Shown here: positions 1-10,436 of the stretch, piece after piece
How positions within the stretch are numbered: the stretch's first letter is position 1
Layout of the letters: every line of letters begins with the position of its first letter
DNA from: JBBDXI01 sp040902425
GTDB lineage: Bacteria > Planctomycetota > Phycisphaerae > Phycisphaerales > UBA1924
Assembly (NCBI GenBank): GCA_040902425.1
Contig: JBBDXI010000118.1
Coordinates: 1 to 10,436, forward strand
Direction: 5' to 3'
Length of the DNA stretch: 10,436 nucleotides
The notes under the pieces: generated by a model
Database searches by the model: none
The model's input: only the letters and a program-made list of their open reading frames with translations
Told to the model about the DNA's origin: nothing
Translations under genes and position numbers: made by a program

Positions 1-1
1 G

Positions 2-2194
2 CACGAGGCGCGGGCGCTGGGACGCCTGCAGCGCCCCGGGATCGCGCAGAACCACGAGGCGGGGGAATCGGGCGCGGGGGGCGCGGGGGGCGCGGGGGGG
101 GCGGGGGTTCCGTTCTTCGCGATGGAGCTCATCCGGGGCGAGCCGATCCTGGAGTTCGCCCGCCGGCACGGGCTGGACCTGCCGGCGAAGCTGGAGCTGC
201 TGGCCCGGGTGTGCGACGCCGTGCAGCACGCCCACCAGAAGGGCGTGATCCACCGCGACCTGAAGCCGCCAAACATCCTCGTGGATGATGCGGGCCAGCC
301 CAAGGTGCTGGACTTCGGCATCGCCCGCATTCTGGAGGATGGGGCGGCGGGGGGGCCGGGGGGTGGGGCGGGCACGCTCCACACCAGCGCGGGGCAGCTG
401 GTCGGCACCGTCGGCTCCATGAGCCCAGAGCAGGCGGGCGGGGACCCCGCGGCGGTGGACACGCGCACGGATGTCTACGCCCTGGGGATCATCCTGTACG
501 AGCTGCTTTCGGGGCGGCGGCCGTACGACCTCTCGGGCGCCTCGCTGCACGAGTCGCTGCGGATCATCCGCGAGACCGAGCCGGCGCCGCTGGGGTCGAT
601 CGACCGCCGCTTCCGCGGGGATATCGAGACCGTCGTAGCCCACGCCCTGGCGAAGGACCGGGAGCGGCGGTACGCCTCGGCCGCGGAGATGGCGGCGGAC
701 CTCCGGCGGGTCGTGCGGCACGAGCCGATCCACGCGCGTCCGGCGACGACGGTGTACCACCTGCGGAAGTTCGCCCGGCGCCACCGGGCGCTGGTGGGCG
801 GTGCGGGGGCGGTGCTGGCGGCCCTGCTGCTGGGGCTGGTGGGGGTGAGCCTGGCGCTGGGGCGGGCGATCGCGGCGCGCGAGGATGAGGCCCGCGCCCG
901 CCGGGTGGCCGAGGCCGTGAACGCGTTCCTGAACGACGACCTGCTGGCGGCGGTGAGCCCCTACGAGATGGGCAAGGACGTGACGATGCGGTCCGTGCTG
1001 GACGACGCCGCAGCGCACATCGAGGGGCGTTTCGACAAGGACCCGCTGGTCGAGGCGGCGATCCGGTCCACCATCGGGCGGGCGTACTGGCAACTGGGGG
1101 AGCTGCGCTTGGCCGAGCCGCATTTGGTGCGGGCCCTGGCCCTGCGGCGGGAGCACCTTGAGGGGCCGCACGACGACACCGCCGAGTCCCTGACGCGCCT
1201 GGGGCACCTGTACCGGAACCGGGGGGAGCACGCGGCCGCGGAGCCGCTGTACGCGGAGGCGCTGGAGCTGCGCCGCAAGCTCCTGGGGGAGTCGGCGCCG
1301 CTCACGATCACGTCCCTGACGAACCTCGCGGGCCTGTACCGCGAGCGCGGGGAGTGGTCGCGGGCCCTGCCGCTGTGCGAGCAGTCGGCGGAGCTGGCAC
1401 GGCGCTTCCTGCCGGCGAACGACCCGGAGCGCCTCTCGGCGATCGAGAACCTCGCCGGGGCGTACAAGGACATGGGTCGGGCCCTCGAGGCCCTGCCGCT
1501 GTATGAAGAGGTGCTCGCGTCCCGGCGGGAGACGCGACCCGCGGACCACCCCGACATCCTACGGATGCTCAACAGCATGGGCGTGGCGTACCGGGCCGCG
1601 GGTCAACCGGGGAAGGCCCTGCCGCTGCTGGAGGAGTCCCTGGCGGCGCGGCGGCGGGTGCTGGGGGAGCGGCACCCGGAGGTGCTGCCGCCGATGGTGA
1701 ACCTGGCCACGGCGTGCGTCGCCGCCGAGGAGTACGGGAAGGGCGAGGCGCTCTACCGCGAGGCGATCGCCCTGTCGCTGGATGTGTACAGCGCGGATCA
1801 CCGGGGCACGCTGATCGCGCAGGTGGGGCTGGGCCGGCTGCTCGTATTGACGGAGCGGGAGGCGGAGGCCGAGCCGCTGCTGGTCGGGGCGGTGGAGGGG
1901 TTCAAGCGGGTCCAGGGGACGGCCGCGCCCCGGACGCTGGACGCGATGACGGAGCTGGCGTCCCTGTACATCGTGCAGGGACGGTTCGGGGAGGCCGACC
2001 CGATCACCGAGGCCTCGGCCGCGGGGGCCCGCAAGGCGGTCCCGTCCGGCCATCCGATCCTGCTCTCGGCGCTGCGGCGGCGGGCGGAGTGCCTGAAGGG
2101 GCTAGGGCGGGATGAGGAGTCGGAGGCGGTCCGGGCCGAGGTGGAGCGGATGGCCCAGGCCCGGGCTGGCGCGGCCCGGCCGGGGCCGGACTGA
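2..2194 (+). CDS. Membrane-anchored Ser/Thr protein kinase with C-terminal TPR array (5'-partial)
   Basis: Hanks-type (PknB-like) Ser/Thr kinase, phosphorylating proteins on the cytoplasmic side of the membrane. The frame is open from base 2, so the first ATG inside the window (122) is not the start; 40 upstream codons read as N-lobe, including the presumed alpha-C Glu (codon 5-7) followed by a LGRLQRPGIA stretch. The glycine loop and catalytic Lys lie off the window. Visible motifs are HRDLKPPN (from 251), DFG (from 311) and an SPE in place of APE (about 422), so the kinase looks active. One hydrophobic segment follows (about 788-865), then nine TPR units of 42 residues from about 1061 to the end, with a kinesin-light-chain-like HP at many unit ends. 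By family topology the TPR part would be extracytoplasmic, possibly a sensing or protein-binding region; the ligand is unknown. Gly-rich low-complexity stretches interrupt the N-lobe and activation loop. It stands apart from the minus-strand operon. Confidence 0.93.
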   Translation, partial: HEARALGRLQRPGIAQNHEAGESGAGGAGGAGGAGVPFFAMELIRGEPILEFARRHGLDLPAKLELLARVCDAVQHAHQKGVIHRDLKPPNILVDDAGQPKVLDFGIARILEDGAAGGPGGGAGTLHTSAGQLVGTVGSMSPEQAGGDPAAVDTRTDVYALGIILYELLSGRRPYDLSGASLHESLRIIRETEPAPLGSIDRRFRGDIETVVAHALAKDRERRYASAAEMAADLRRVVRHEPIHARPATTVYHLRKFARRHRALVGGAGAVLAALLLGLVGVSLALGRAIAAREDEARARRVAEAVNAFLNDDLLAAVSPYEMGKDVTMRSVLDDAAAHIEGRFDKDPLVEAAIRSTIGRAYWQLGELRLAEPHLVRALALRREHLEGPHDDTAESLTRLGHLYRNRGEHAAAEPLYAEALELRRKLLGESAPLTITSLTNLAGLYRERGEWSRALPLCEQSAELARRFLPANDPERLSAIENLAGAYKDMGRALEALPLYEEVLASRRETRPADHPDILRMLNSMGVAYRAAGQPGKALPLLEESLAARRRVLGERHPEVLPPMVNLATACVAAEEYGKGEALYREAIALSLDVYSADHRGTLIAQVGLGRLLVLTEREAEAEPLLVGAVEGFKRVQGTAAPRTLDAMTELASLYIVQGRFGEADPITEASAAGARKAVPSGHPILLSALRRRAECLKGLGRDEESEAVRAEVERMAQARAGAARPGPD

Positions 2195-5100
2195 GGCCCC
2201 TCGAACCCTGAGGCCGCCGGAATCGCCGGAAATTCTCTTCCGGATCGTCGCGCTCCCTCCGCGTAGTGGGTGCGGGCCGCCTTCGCGGCGCCGCCGAGGC
2301 ACCACCCACCAAGGAGCACGACATGAGGACGATCCCCACACTGACCCGATCGGCGGCGCTGGCCGCGGCCATCCTGGCGGCCTGCGGGCACGCCCGGGCC
2401 ACCGAGCACATTGTGTCCAGCAGCGGGCAACTGAGCATCGCGCTGGCGTCGGCCGTGACCGGCGACATCATCACCATCCTGCCCTCGGGGAGCCCGTACA
2501 CGCAGTTCCCCGGGTTCGCCTTCTCGGAGAAGCGGCTGACGGTGCGGGGGTCCACCGGCAACGCGGCGGATGTCGTCCTCGACGGCGCGGCCCTGGACCG
2601 GGTGCTGATGATCAGCGGGGCGGGGGCGGATGGGTCGGTCATCCGCGACGTCACCATCCAGAACGGGCGCGGGCCGGCGACGGCCAACGCCTCGGGCGCG
2701 GGCATCCACATCAGCAACGCCGACGTGGCCATCGAGTCGTGCATCATCCGGAACAACCACGTGCCGGCGACCGACGGGAATGGCGCGGGGCTCTACGCGA
2801 CCGGGGTGAGCATCCTGACGGTGCGGGGCACGGTGTTTGAGGGCAACACGCTGGGGGCCGGCGGCGACGGGGCGGGCGTGCACCTGGTCAGCTGCCCCAC
2901 GGCTTTCGTGGACTGCCATTTCCTGGACAACATCGCGGAGGCCACCCTGACCAACGAGGACTCGCTGGGCGGCGGGGCCTACATCGACGGCGTCGGGAAC
3001 ACCACGTTCTCCCGCTGCACCTTCGCGGGGAACAAGGCGGAGTTCGGGGGTGGGCTGCTGGTCTCGGTCAGCGCCACGGTGACGGTCGACGCCTGCCGCC
3101 TGGAGGGGAACACCGCCCGCTACGGGGCGGGGTTGGCCCTCACCTCGATCGCGGGCACGGCCAGCATCCGCAACTCCCTGATCGTCGGCAACACGGCGCT
3201 GGTCAACGACTGTGCCATCCGGGCCGATCGGCCGCTGACCGTCGTCAACTGCACCATCACCGGCAACACGGCGACCGGGAACTACATCATCGGGAGCGCG
3301 GCGGCGGACCGGCGGGTGGTGGTCGTGGACAACTCCGTCATCTGGGGCAACACCGCTTCGGGGGGGATCTCGCCAATCACCACGACCAATGCGCCGATCA
3401 TCCGGCGGTGCCTGGTGCAGACCGCCTACACCGTCGCCAACGGGAGCGGCTTCAACACCGTGGCCAACCCCATGTTCGCCAACGCGGGCGCGGGGGACTA
3501 CCGCCCGCTGGCGGGGTCTCCGGCGATCGACGCGGGGGACACGCTGCTGTACTTCGGCTCGCTGGCGGATTACGACGGCAACCCGCGGGGCGTGGACTTC
3601 GCGTCGGCCCCGAACACGGGGGTGGCGCCCTTCGGGCCGGTGATTGACATCGGGGCCTTCGAGGCCCAGAACCAGGTCTCCAGCGCCTGCTACGCCAACT
3701 GCGACCAGAGCACGACGCCGCCGGTGCTGAACGTGGCGGACTTCGGGTGCTTCCTGACGAAGTACGCGGCTGGATGCCCGTGACGCGGGTCAGGGGCGTG
3801 CGAGGGCCGCGGCGGGCGTCCGGCGGGTGGCCGGGCGCCCGCCCGCGCGCGTGCGCGGAAGGCGGGCGGGTCACCCTCCGATCATGACCGTCGGGCAGCC
3901 CGGCCCCACGATGGAGCCGCCGTGGGCGGTGCTGTCGCCCAGGCGGGCGGCGGGCATGTTGCCGATCAGGACGGTGGCGGAGCCCTTCACGATCGAGTCG
4001 GGCGGGCCGACGCAGACGCACATGCCCCCCACCACGGCGGCGGGCAAGCCCCCGATGAGGACCGTGGGTGAGCCGGGCGGGAGGATGGGCCCGCCGACGT
4101 GGGGGATGGGGGGCGTGCCCGGGGTTTGCATCGGGCAGACGTGCATGTCGCTGATGCGGGCGGCGGGGGGCATGGGGCGGCTCCCTAGTGGTCGTGGCCG
4201 GTGGCCCCGGTGGCCCCGTGGTCGTGCGCGGCGGGGTACTGGAAGTCGGGCCTCAGCACCAGCAGGTCCACGCCGCGCTCCGGCCGCTTGTACAGCCAGA
4301 GACGCTCCTGCTCGGTGGGGACGCCGCCAAAGAACACGGCGGCGTGCAGGGCCCGCTGGCGGGTGAGGTCGATCTCCTCCTGGTTGTCCGGGTCCTCCCG
4401 CTCGTGGGCCCGGGCGATGGCGAGGAACGCCTCGGCGATCGCGGTCCGCAGCTCGGGGTCGGGCGCCCGCTTGCCGTCCTGGTCCACCTTCCAGGGCAGG
4501 CGGATCAGCGTGCAGGCCGACCACCAGACCAGCGGGGTGTCGCTCTCCTCGTCGGTCTCGCAGTAGAGCGCCGCCAGCTTCGCGGCCCGCGGGACGGGCG
4601 GCAGGGCGGCCGCCTTCGCCCGGGTTGCGAAGGTCCGTTTCCAGCCCGGGATGTCCATGCCCACGATCTGCTGCAGCTGGTCGGCCCGGACCGAGAGGTG
4701 CTGCGCGGCCGCGGGGGGGCGCGAGGGGTCGGGCTTCTTGGACTGGGCCTCCAGCTCGGCGGCCCGCCGCTCGAGCCAGGTGCGCATGGCCTGGAGCTGC
4801 TCATCGCCGCCGAGGGCCAGGGCCGCCTCGGTGATGTCGGGGTGGGACCGCTCGGGGTCGGCCCGCAGGAGCAGGTCGCCGAAGGCCTTGGCGGCCCGCT
4901 GGCGGCGCTCCTGGTCGCCCAGCCACGCGAGGGCGGCGACCGACCAGGCGGACTTGGCGACCGTGTGCGGGTCGGCCTCGCCGCCGGCGAGCATCCGGTC
5001 CCAGGCCCCGGTGGTGGCGGCGAGGTCGTGGAAGATGACCATGCGGGCGACGCGGCGGATGGTCTCGGCGCTGCCGGCCCGGGTGATGCGGGGCAGGACG

Positions 5101-8100
5101 ACGGCGACGGCGGTGGCGGGCTCGACCGGGGTCGGGATCGGCGCGACGGAGTAGCGCGTGTCGGCCTCGAGGTAGGCCTCGACGCGCTGCTGGGTCCGCA
5201 GGTCCAGGGGAGGGGGCTGGGGCATCGCGGCTCCGATCAGACGTCGTCCCAGTTCGTGAAGACGTCGGTGTTGTTGTCGCGGAACATGGTGACCGGCGTG
5301 TCGATCACGTTGTCGTCGTGCGTCAGCTTGATCCCGTCGGTGATCCGCTTGGGGCCCTTCACCTGCCGCTCGTCCTGGCCGACCGGCGAGCCGGGGCCCA
5401 TCATGTCGGTGGGGCGCTTGAGGACGTGGATCGCGTCGGTCAGGGCGTGCCCGATCTCGTGGGGGATGGTGGTGTAGAAGACCTCGGCGGCCCCGGGCGT
5501 ATGGAGGGTGGTGAAGTTGACCACGAAGGAGTTGGCGATGTCGTCCCGCGAGGGGTCGTGCCCGTAGACCTTCTTGCCGTACTTGAGGAAGGGGTTGAAG
5601 GCCAGGCCCAGCAGGTTCGGAAGGTTGCCCACCACGAACACGTCGACGACGCTGCGGCCGGTGTCGTAGTTCTTGAGGAGGATGCGGGAGAACCGGTTGC
5701 CCGTGTGCCGCTCGTTGCCCGAGCCGGTGTCGAAGACGACGCCCGGGAGGGCGACGGCCCGGATGCGCTGCCGCGTCTCGGCGGAGGTGACGGTGACGCG
5801 GATCTGGTTGGCGAGCGGGTCGCCGATGAGGACGTCGGTGGAGAAGCGGGCCGCGGGCTTGCCGAAGATGGCGGGGTTGACCGAGACGCGGCTGGTGATG
5901 CCCCCGGGGAGGACGGCGTCGATGGCGGATTTCAGGGCGTTGGCGGTCGCCTCGGTGTTGTCGTCCTTGACGGTGACGATGGAGGCGGTCTGGTCGAAGG
6001 AGAGGTCGGTGATGCGGATGCGGACATCCACCGCGCCACCGCCGCGGGCCGTCCGGCCCTCCTGGTCGTCCACGACGATCATGTTGGCGGGGACGACAAC
6101 GTCGCGGGCCGCGCCGATGATCTTCAGGCCCAGGCCGGCCTGGGCGTAGACCTGCCGCATGTACATGAGCAGCGTGCGGCGGAGCTGCTCGTCGGTCGTC
6201 AGGGCGTTGCCGGAGACCGGGTCCTTGAGGATGTGCAGGGCCAGCTTGACGCGCTTGCGGTCGGCCGGGGGCGGGCCGACCTCCAGCTCCGACACCATCG
6301 TGCACTTCTTGCCCCCGGGGCATTTGGGCAGCTCGAAGGTGGCGCGCACCCGCTGGTCGAGGATCTCGACGGCGTCGGCATCGCCGCCTTTGCCGTCGGT
6401 CATCTCGGCGACGAGCAGGGTCTGGGCGGGCCGGGCGGCCTCGTCCCGCGCATCCACCACCAGGCGGAGGTAGGCCGAGCGGTAGGCGACCTTGCTGGCG
6501 ACCTGCTCGACCTTGATCTTCTTCTGGCGCTTGGCCTTCTCGGCGCCGGGGAAGTCCTCGAAGAGCACCGCCCCCGAGGCGGCGTCGGTCTCGGGCTTGC
6601 CCGACTTGATCTTGGGCTTCAGGGCCTGGAGCAGGACCTCGGCCTTCGCCGGGCCGGTCGGGTCCACCATCTCGATCTTGAAGGCGTCGGGGTCGTCGTG
6701 CCCGAGCTGGTCGAACTTGGTCGTGGTCGGGAACTTGGACTTGACGTTCTTCGCGGCCTTGTCGGTGGGGAAGTTGGAGATGCCGGCGATGGTCTGGTCG
6801 TCGTCCTCGCGGTAGGGCTTGGTCTTCGACCCGTGCGTAAAGCGGAGGAACGGCGGCGGGACGGTCTTGACCTTGAAGGTGTGCTTCTTGTCGATGGCCG
6901 CGTCGATCTCCTTGATCTCGACTTCCGGGACGGCGACCTCCTCGCCCTCGATCAGGGTCTCGCGGTTGAGGAAGTCCTTGCCCTTGTTGTCCGCGGCGTC
7001 GCGGAGGACCTGGCAGTCCAGGAAGCCGTGGAGCATGGCGATCTGGCAGAGGGTCTGGCCCTTGGTGGCCTTGACGGTGGTGCTGGGCATCAGTTCTTGT
7101 CCCAGGTGGATTTGTCGCGGCTCGGGAACGTCACCTTGCAGTTGCCCGTGTCGGGGATGCCCTCGACGCGGGCGACGCCCTTCTTGTCGAGGGTGCCGGT
7201 GTGGACGGAGCCGTCGGGCATGGTGATGCGGAAGGGCTCGTGGGGAACGGGGTCCTTGTCCTGGTCGATGAGCTTGATCTCGATGAAGTGGAGCTTGACC
7301 CCCTGCTCCTTGGCCTCCTGCTTCGTCATCGGCTTGAAAACCTTGACGGCGACAGACTCGGGGGTGGCGGCCTCGGGCGTGGCGGAGGTGGCGGCGGCGG
7401 CGGAGACCTCCCCGGCCTCGACGGCGGTCGGGGCGGCGGGCTCGGCCGGCGCGGTGGGCGGCGCCGGGGACGGGGGCGTGGGGTCTTTGGGGCTGGGCAT
7501 GCGGCGTGTTCCGTTCCCGGGTGTGGCGGTCGCGTCAGTTGATCATCACGACGCCGCCCTTGAGCGTGAGCGTCGCGTCGCCCTTGACGGTGGTCAGGGG
7601 CGACTTGACCTCGGCCTGAGCGGTGCCCTCGGCGGCGAAGTTGGCGGTGGCCTTGACGGTCGCGTTGCCGGTGGCCTCGGCGGTCCAGTTGCCGGTGGCC
7701 TTCTCGTCGATGTTGCCGTCGGCGATCAGCTCGATGTTGCCCGAGGTGCCGATGGTGATGCCGCCGGCCTCGATGGCGATGTACGAGTCGCCGACCTTGA
7801 TCGTGATGTGGCTGCCGGCCTCGATGACGATCTTGTCGGCCTTGAGGGAGCGCTCGCCGGCGACCTTGGTGGCCTGCTTCCCCGCGATCTCCTCGTCCAC
7901 ATCCCCGCCGACCTTCAGGGAGTGGTTCCCGTCGATCTTGACGGCGTCGTTGCCCGTCACCTCGAGGCCGCGGTCGGCGGCGATGGCCTCCATATGGTTG
8001 GCGCCGACCTTCTCGGAGCGGTCGTTCTTGATCTCGATCTTCTGGTCGTTGCCGACCTGGAGGTGGTCGTCGGCGCCGACGGAGGTCGCTCGGTGGTTGA

Positions 8101-10436
8101 GGATTTTGATGTGCATGTCCTTCTGGGCGTGCACGGCGACGAGCTCATCGCCCGCCTTGTCCTCGAAGCGCAGCTCGTTGAAGCCCGAGCCCCCCTTGCT
8201 GGAGCTGCTCTTCATCCCGGACTGCGTGGCCTTGCCGGGCAGGTCGTAGGGGGGCTTGTTGGTGCCGTTGTAGACGCGCCCGGTGATGATGGGCCGGTCG
8301 GGGTCGCCGTCGAGGAACTCGACGATGACCTCCTGGCCGATGCGGGGGAGGAAGACGCCCCCCCACTTCTTGCCGGCGACGCTCTGGGCGACGCGGACCC
8401 AGCAGGAGCTGTTCTCATCCGCGGGGCAGTTGCGGTCCCAGTGGAACTGGACCTTCACCCGCCCGTGCTCGTCGGTCCAGATCTCCTCGCCGGACTTGCC
8501 CACCACGACCGCCGTCTGGGGGCCCTGGATGATCGGCTCCTCGGTGATGCGGGCCGGGCGGAAGGGCTGCTGGGCGGGGGCCACGGTGAACGTGCAGGTG
8601 TACGCGGTCTCCTCGCCGTCGTCGCCGCCGGTCGAGTAGTCGTTCACGGCCGCCGTCAGGTCGGTGGCGAGGACCAGGTACTCGCGGTCGTTCTGGTCGG
8701 GGCGGGGGTGGTCCTTGAGGGTGAAGGTGTTCCCCGTGGCGAGGGACCGCTCGTCGGTGACGCCCTCGGCCCGCTCGTAGGCGGCGTGGAGCTCTTCGAG
8801 GCGGATGCGGGCGTAGCGCTCGCCGTCGGCGGTGGTCTCGAAGCAGCCGGGGTAGTCGTAGACCTCGAAGTCGGCGGCCTTGTGCGGGCGGGGGTTGGAG
8901 ATCTTGGACTCCAGGGCGCCGCTGGGGTTGGTGAAGTTGTAGTCGTTCAGCGAGTACCGGCCGGACTGAGCGGCCTTCTCGACCGTCCACTCGCTGATGA
9001 ACTCTCCGGCGAGCTCGCCCTCGCTCTTGAGGTGGAAGCGGATCTCGGCGGCCCCCTCGGCGGGCGCGTGGGCGGAGGGGGCGTCGGCGAGGACCAGGGT
9101 GTGCTTGCCGTTCTCGTGCTTGAAGTAGTAGTAGATCCCCTCGTGCTCCATGAGGCGGGAGACGAAGTCGAACTCGGTCTCGCAGTACTGGACGCAGTAC
9201 TCGCGCTCGGGGTAGGTGCCGCCGAGGGCGTCCTCAATGTCGCTGAAACCCCGGTCGCGGAAGACCTGCTTGATGATGTCCGGGACCGTCATCTTCTGGA
9301 AGATGCGGCAGTTGGCGGTGCGGGTCAGGAACCAGAGCCAGGGGACGAGGCTGGCCTCGTACTCGGCGGCCCCGGGCTCGAAGCCGGTCTGGCGGAAGCG
9401 GGCGAAGTAGCCGTTGATGTAGCGGGTCTCGCCGCCGGGCGTCTCGATGCGGACGGTGGCGTTGGCGCCGACGAGGTCGTCGAGCTTGACGGCGGCGTCG
9501 TCGGAGAGGAGGTCGAGCCGGTACTCGAACAGGCGCCCGAGCTCCTCGCGCCCCTCGATGCGGGCGAGCAGCAGGACATCCTCCCCGAGCGGGGTTGTGA
9601 CGGCGATTTCGCGGTTGGCCTGGGTTCTGGGCATCGGAAGCACCTGCTCTGCGGGGTCTCGGGGGGAAGGGGCGCGATGGGGAAGCGGGCGGCTACTTCT
9701 TCATGACGTGCTGGCCCATGCGGCCGCCGGCGAGGACGCCGAAGCCGACGATGCGGGCGGGGTCGACCCTTGCGGGGGGGCTTGTCGGGCTTGATGAACC
9801 AGCCCTCGACCTTGGCTCCTTGCACAGGTCGATGACCTTGGCGCGGATCTCGCTGAACTGCTTGGACATCGCGGCCTTGGAGGCGGCGGTGGCGCCGGCC
9901 TTGCCGCCGGTCTTCAGGAGGTCGATGCCGCTCTTGACGCCCTCGGCGCCCTCCTTGATATCGCCGATGGTGCCGCGGGCGCTGTCCACCGACTCGGCCC
10001 CGGCCTTGAAGCGTTCCCACTTGGTGCTGGCCCGCTGGGCCATGCCGACGAGCGTGCTGGACTTGAAGGCCAGCTTGGCCCCCAGGAACTGCCGCTGGAG
10101 GGCGGTGGCCTGGTGGTGGGCGATGAACTTCATCGCCTCGATCTCCTCCCTGGTGAGCTTGCGCTTGTCGAGATCCAGGGCGCGGTAGAGGTTGGTCATC
10201 GCGCCTCTTTCGTTGCGGACGCTCTTGGTCCAGTTCTTGCCCTGCTTGCGCTGCTTGAAGCGCCAGCGGTCGAAGTTAAACTTGACGGCGTCCTTGGACG
10301 CGCCGGGCTTCTTCTCGCTGAGGTCCTTCAGGGCCGCGTCGAGCTTTTGGAGGTACTCGCTCCGCGGGCTGGTGAGGGAGTAGGTGTCCTTCATCCATTG
10401 TTCGTAGGTCGGGATCTCGGCCACGGGTTACTCCCA

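Overview
This window is about 10.4 kb of very GC-rich DNA. It suggests a planctomycete, most likely of the Phycisphaerae. The main clue is the C-terminus of the secreted protein at 2323-3783: a Cys-framed, dockerin-like tail with an LNVADF core, which I recognise from Phycisphaerae exported proteins. A membrane-anchored Ser/Thr kinase with a long TPR tail fits the same phylum. The taxonomic call is an inference from family knowledge, not from a marker gene.

Left part, plus strand. A 5'-truncated Hanks-type Ser/Thr kinase (2-2194) runs in from the left edge. It has intact catalytic motifs, one membrane segment and nine 42-residue TPR units. After a 128-bp gap holding a small cluster of CCGGAA half-sites comes an exported right-handed beta-helix protein (2323-3783) with a good ribosome binding site. 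The plus-strand genes end at a GC-rich hairpin in an 87-bp convergent gap.

Right part, minus strand, read from right to left. Six tightly packed genes form a type VI secretion (T6SS) spike and cargo module: an unassigned helical protein (9693-10424), the VgrG spike (7535-9634), a small Pro/Ala-rich protein with a transthyretin-like beta domain (7090-7500), a LysM-like protein with an HExxH zinc-peptidase motif (5237-7090), an unassigned helical protein (4185-5225) and a PAAR spike tip (3871-4173). Gaps are 58, 34, -1 (overlap), 11 and 11 bp, so one transcript is likely; its promoter would lie beyond the right edge. No T6SS sheath, tube, baseplate or ATPase gene is visible, so this may be an orphan vgrG island or one end of a larger cluster.

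Working model (inference): VgrG and PAAR form the puncturing tip, the LysM/HExxH protein is the candidate effector, the beta-domain protein is a possible adaptor, and the helical protein after the effector is a candidate immunity or chaperone partner. The first gene of the operon shows a clear sign of two compensating single-base indels (about 9767-9818), so its local protein sequence should not be trusted as written.
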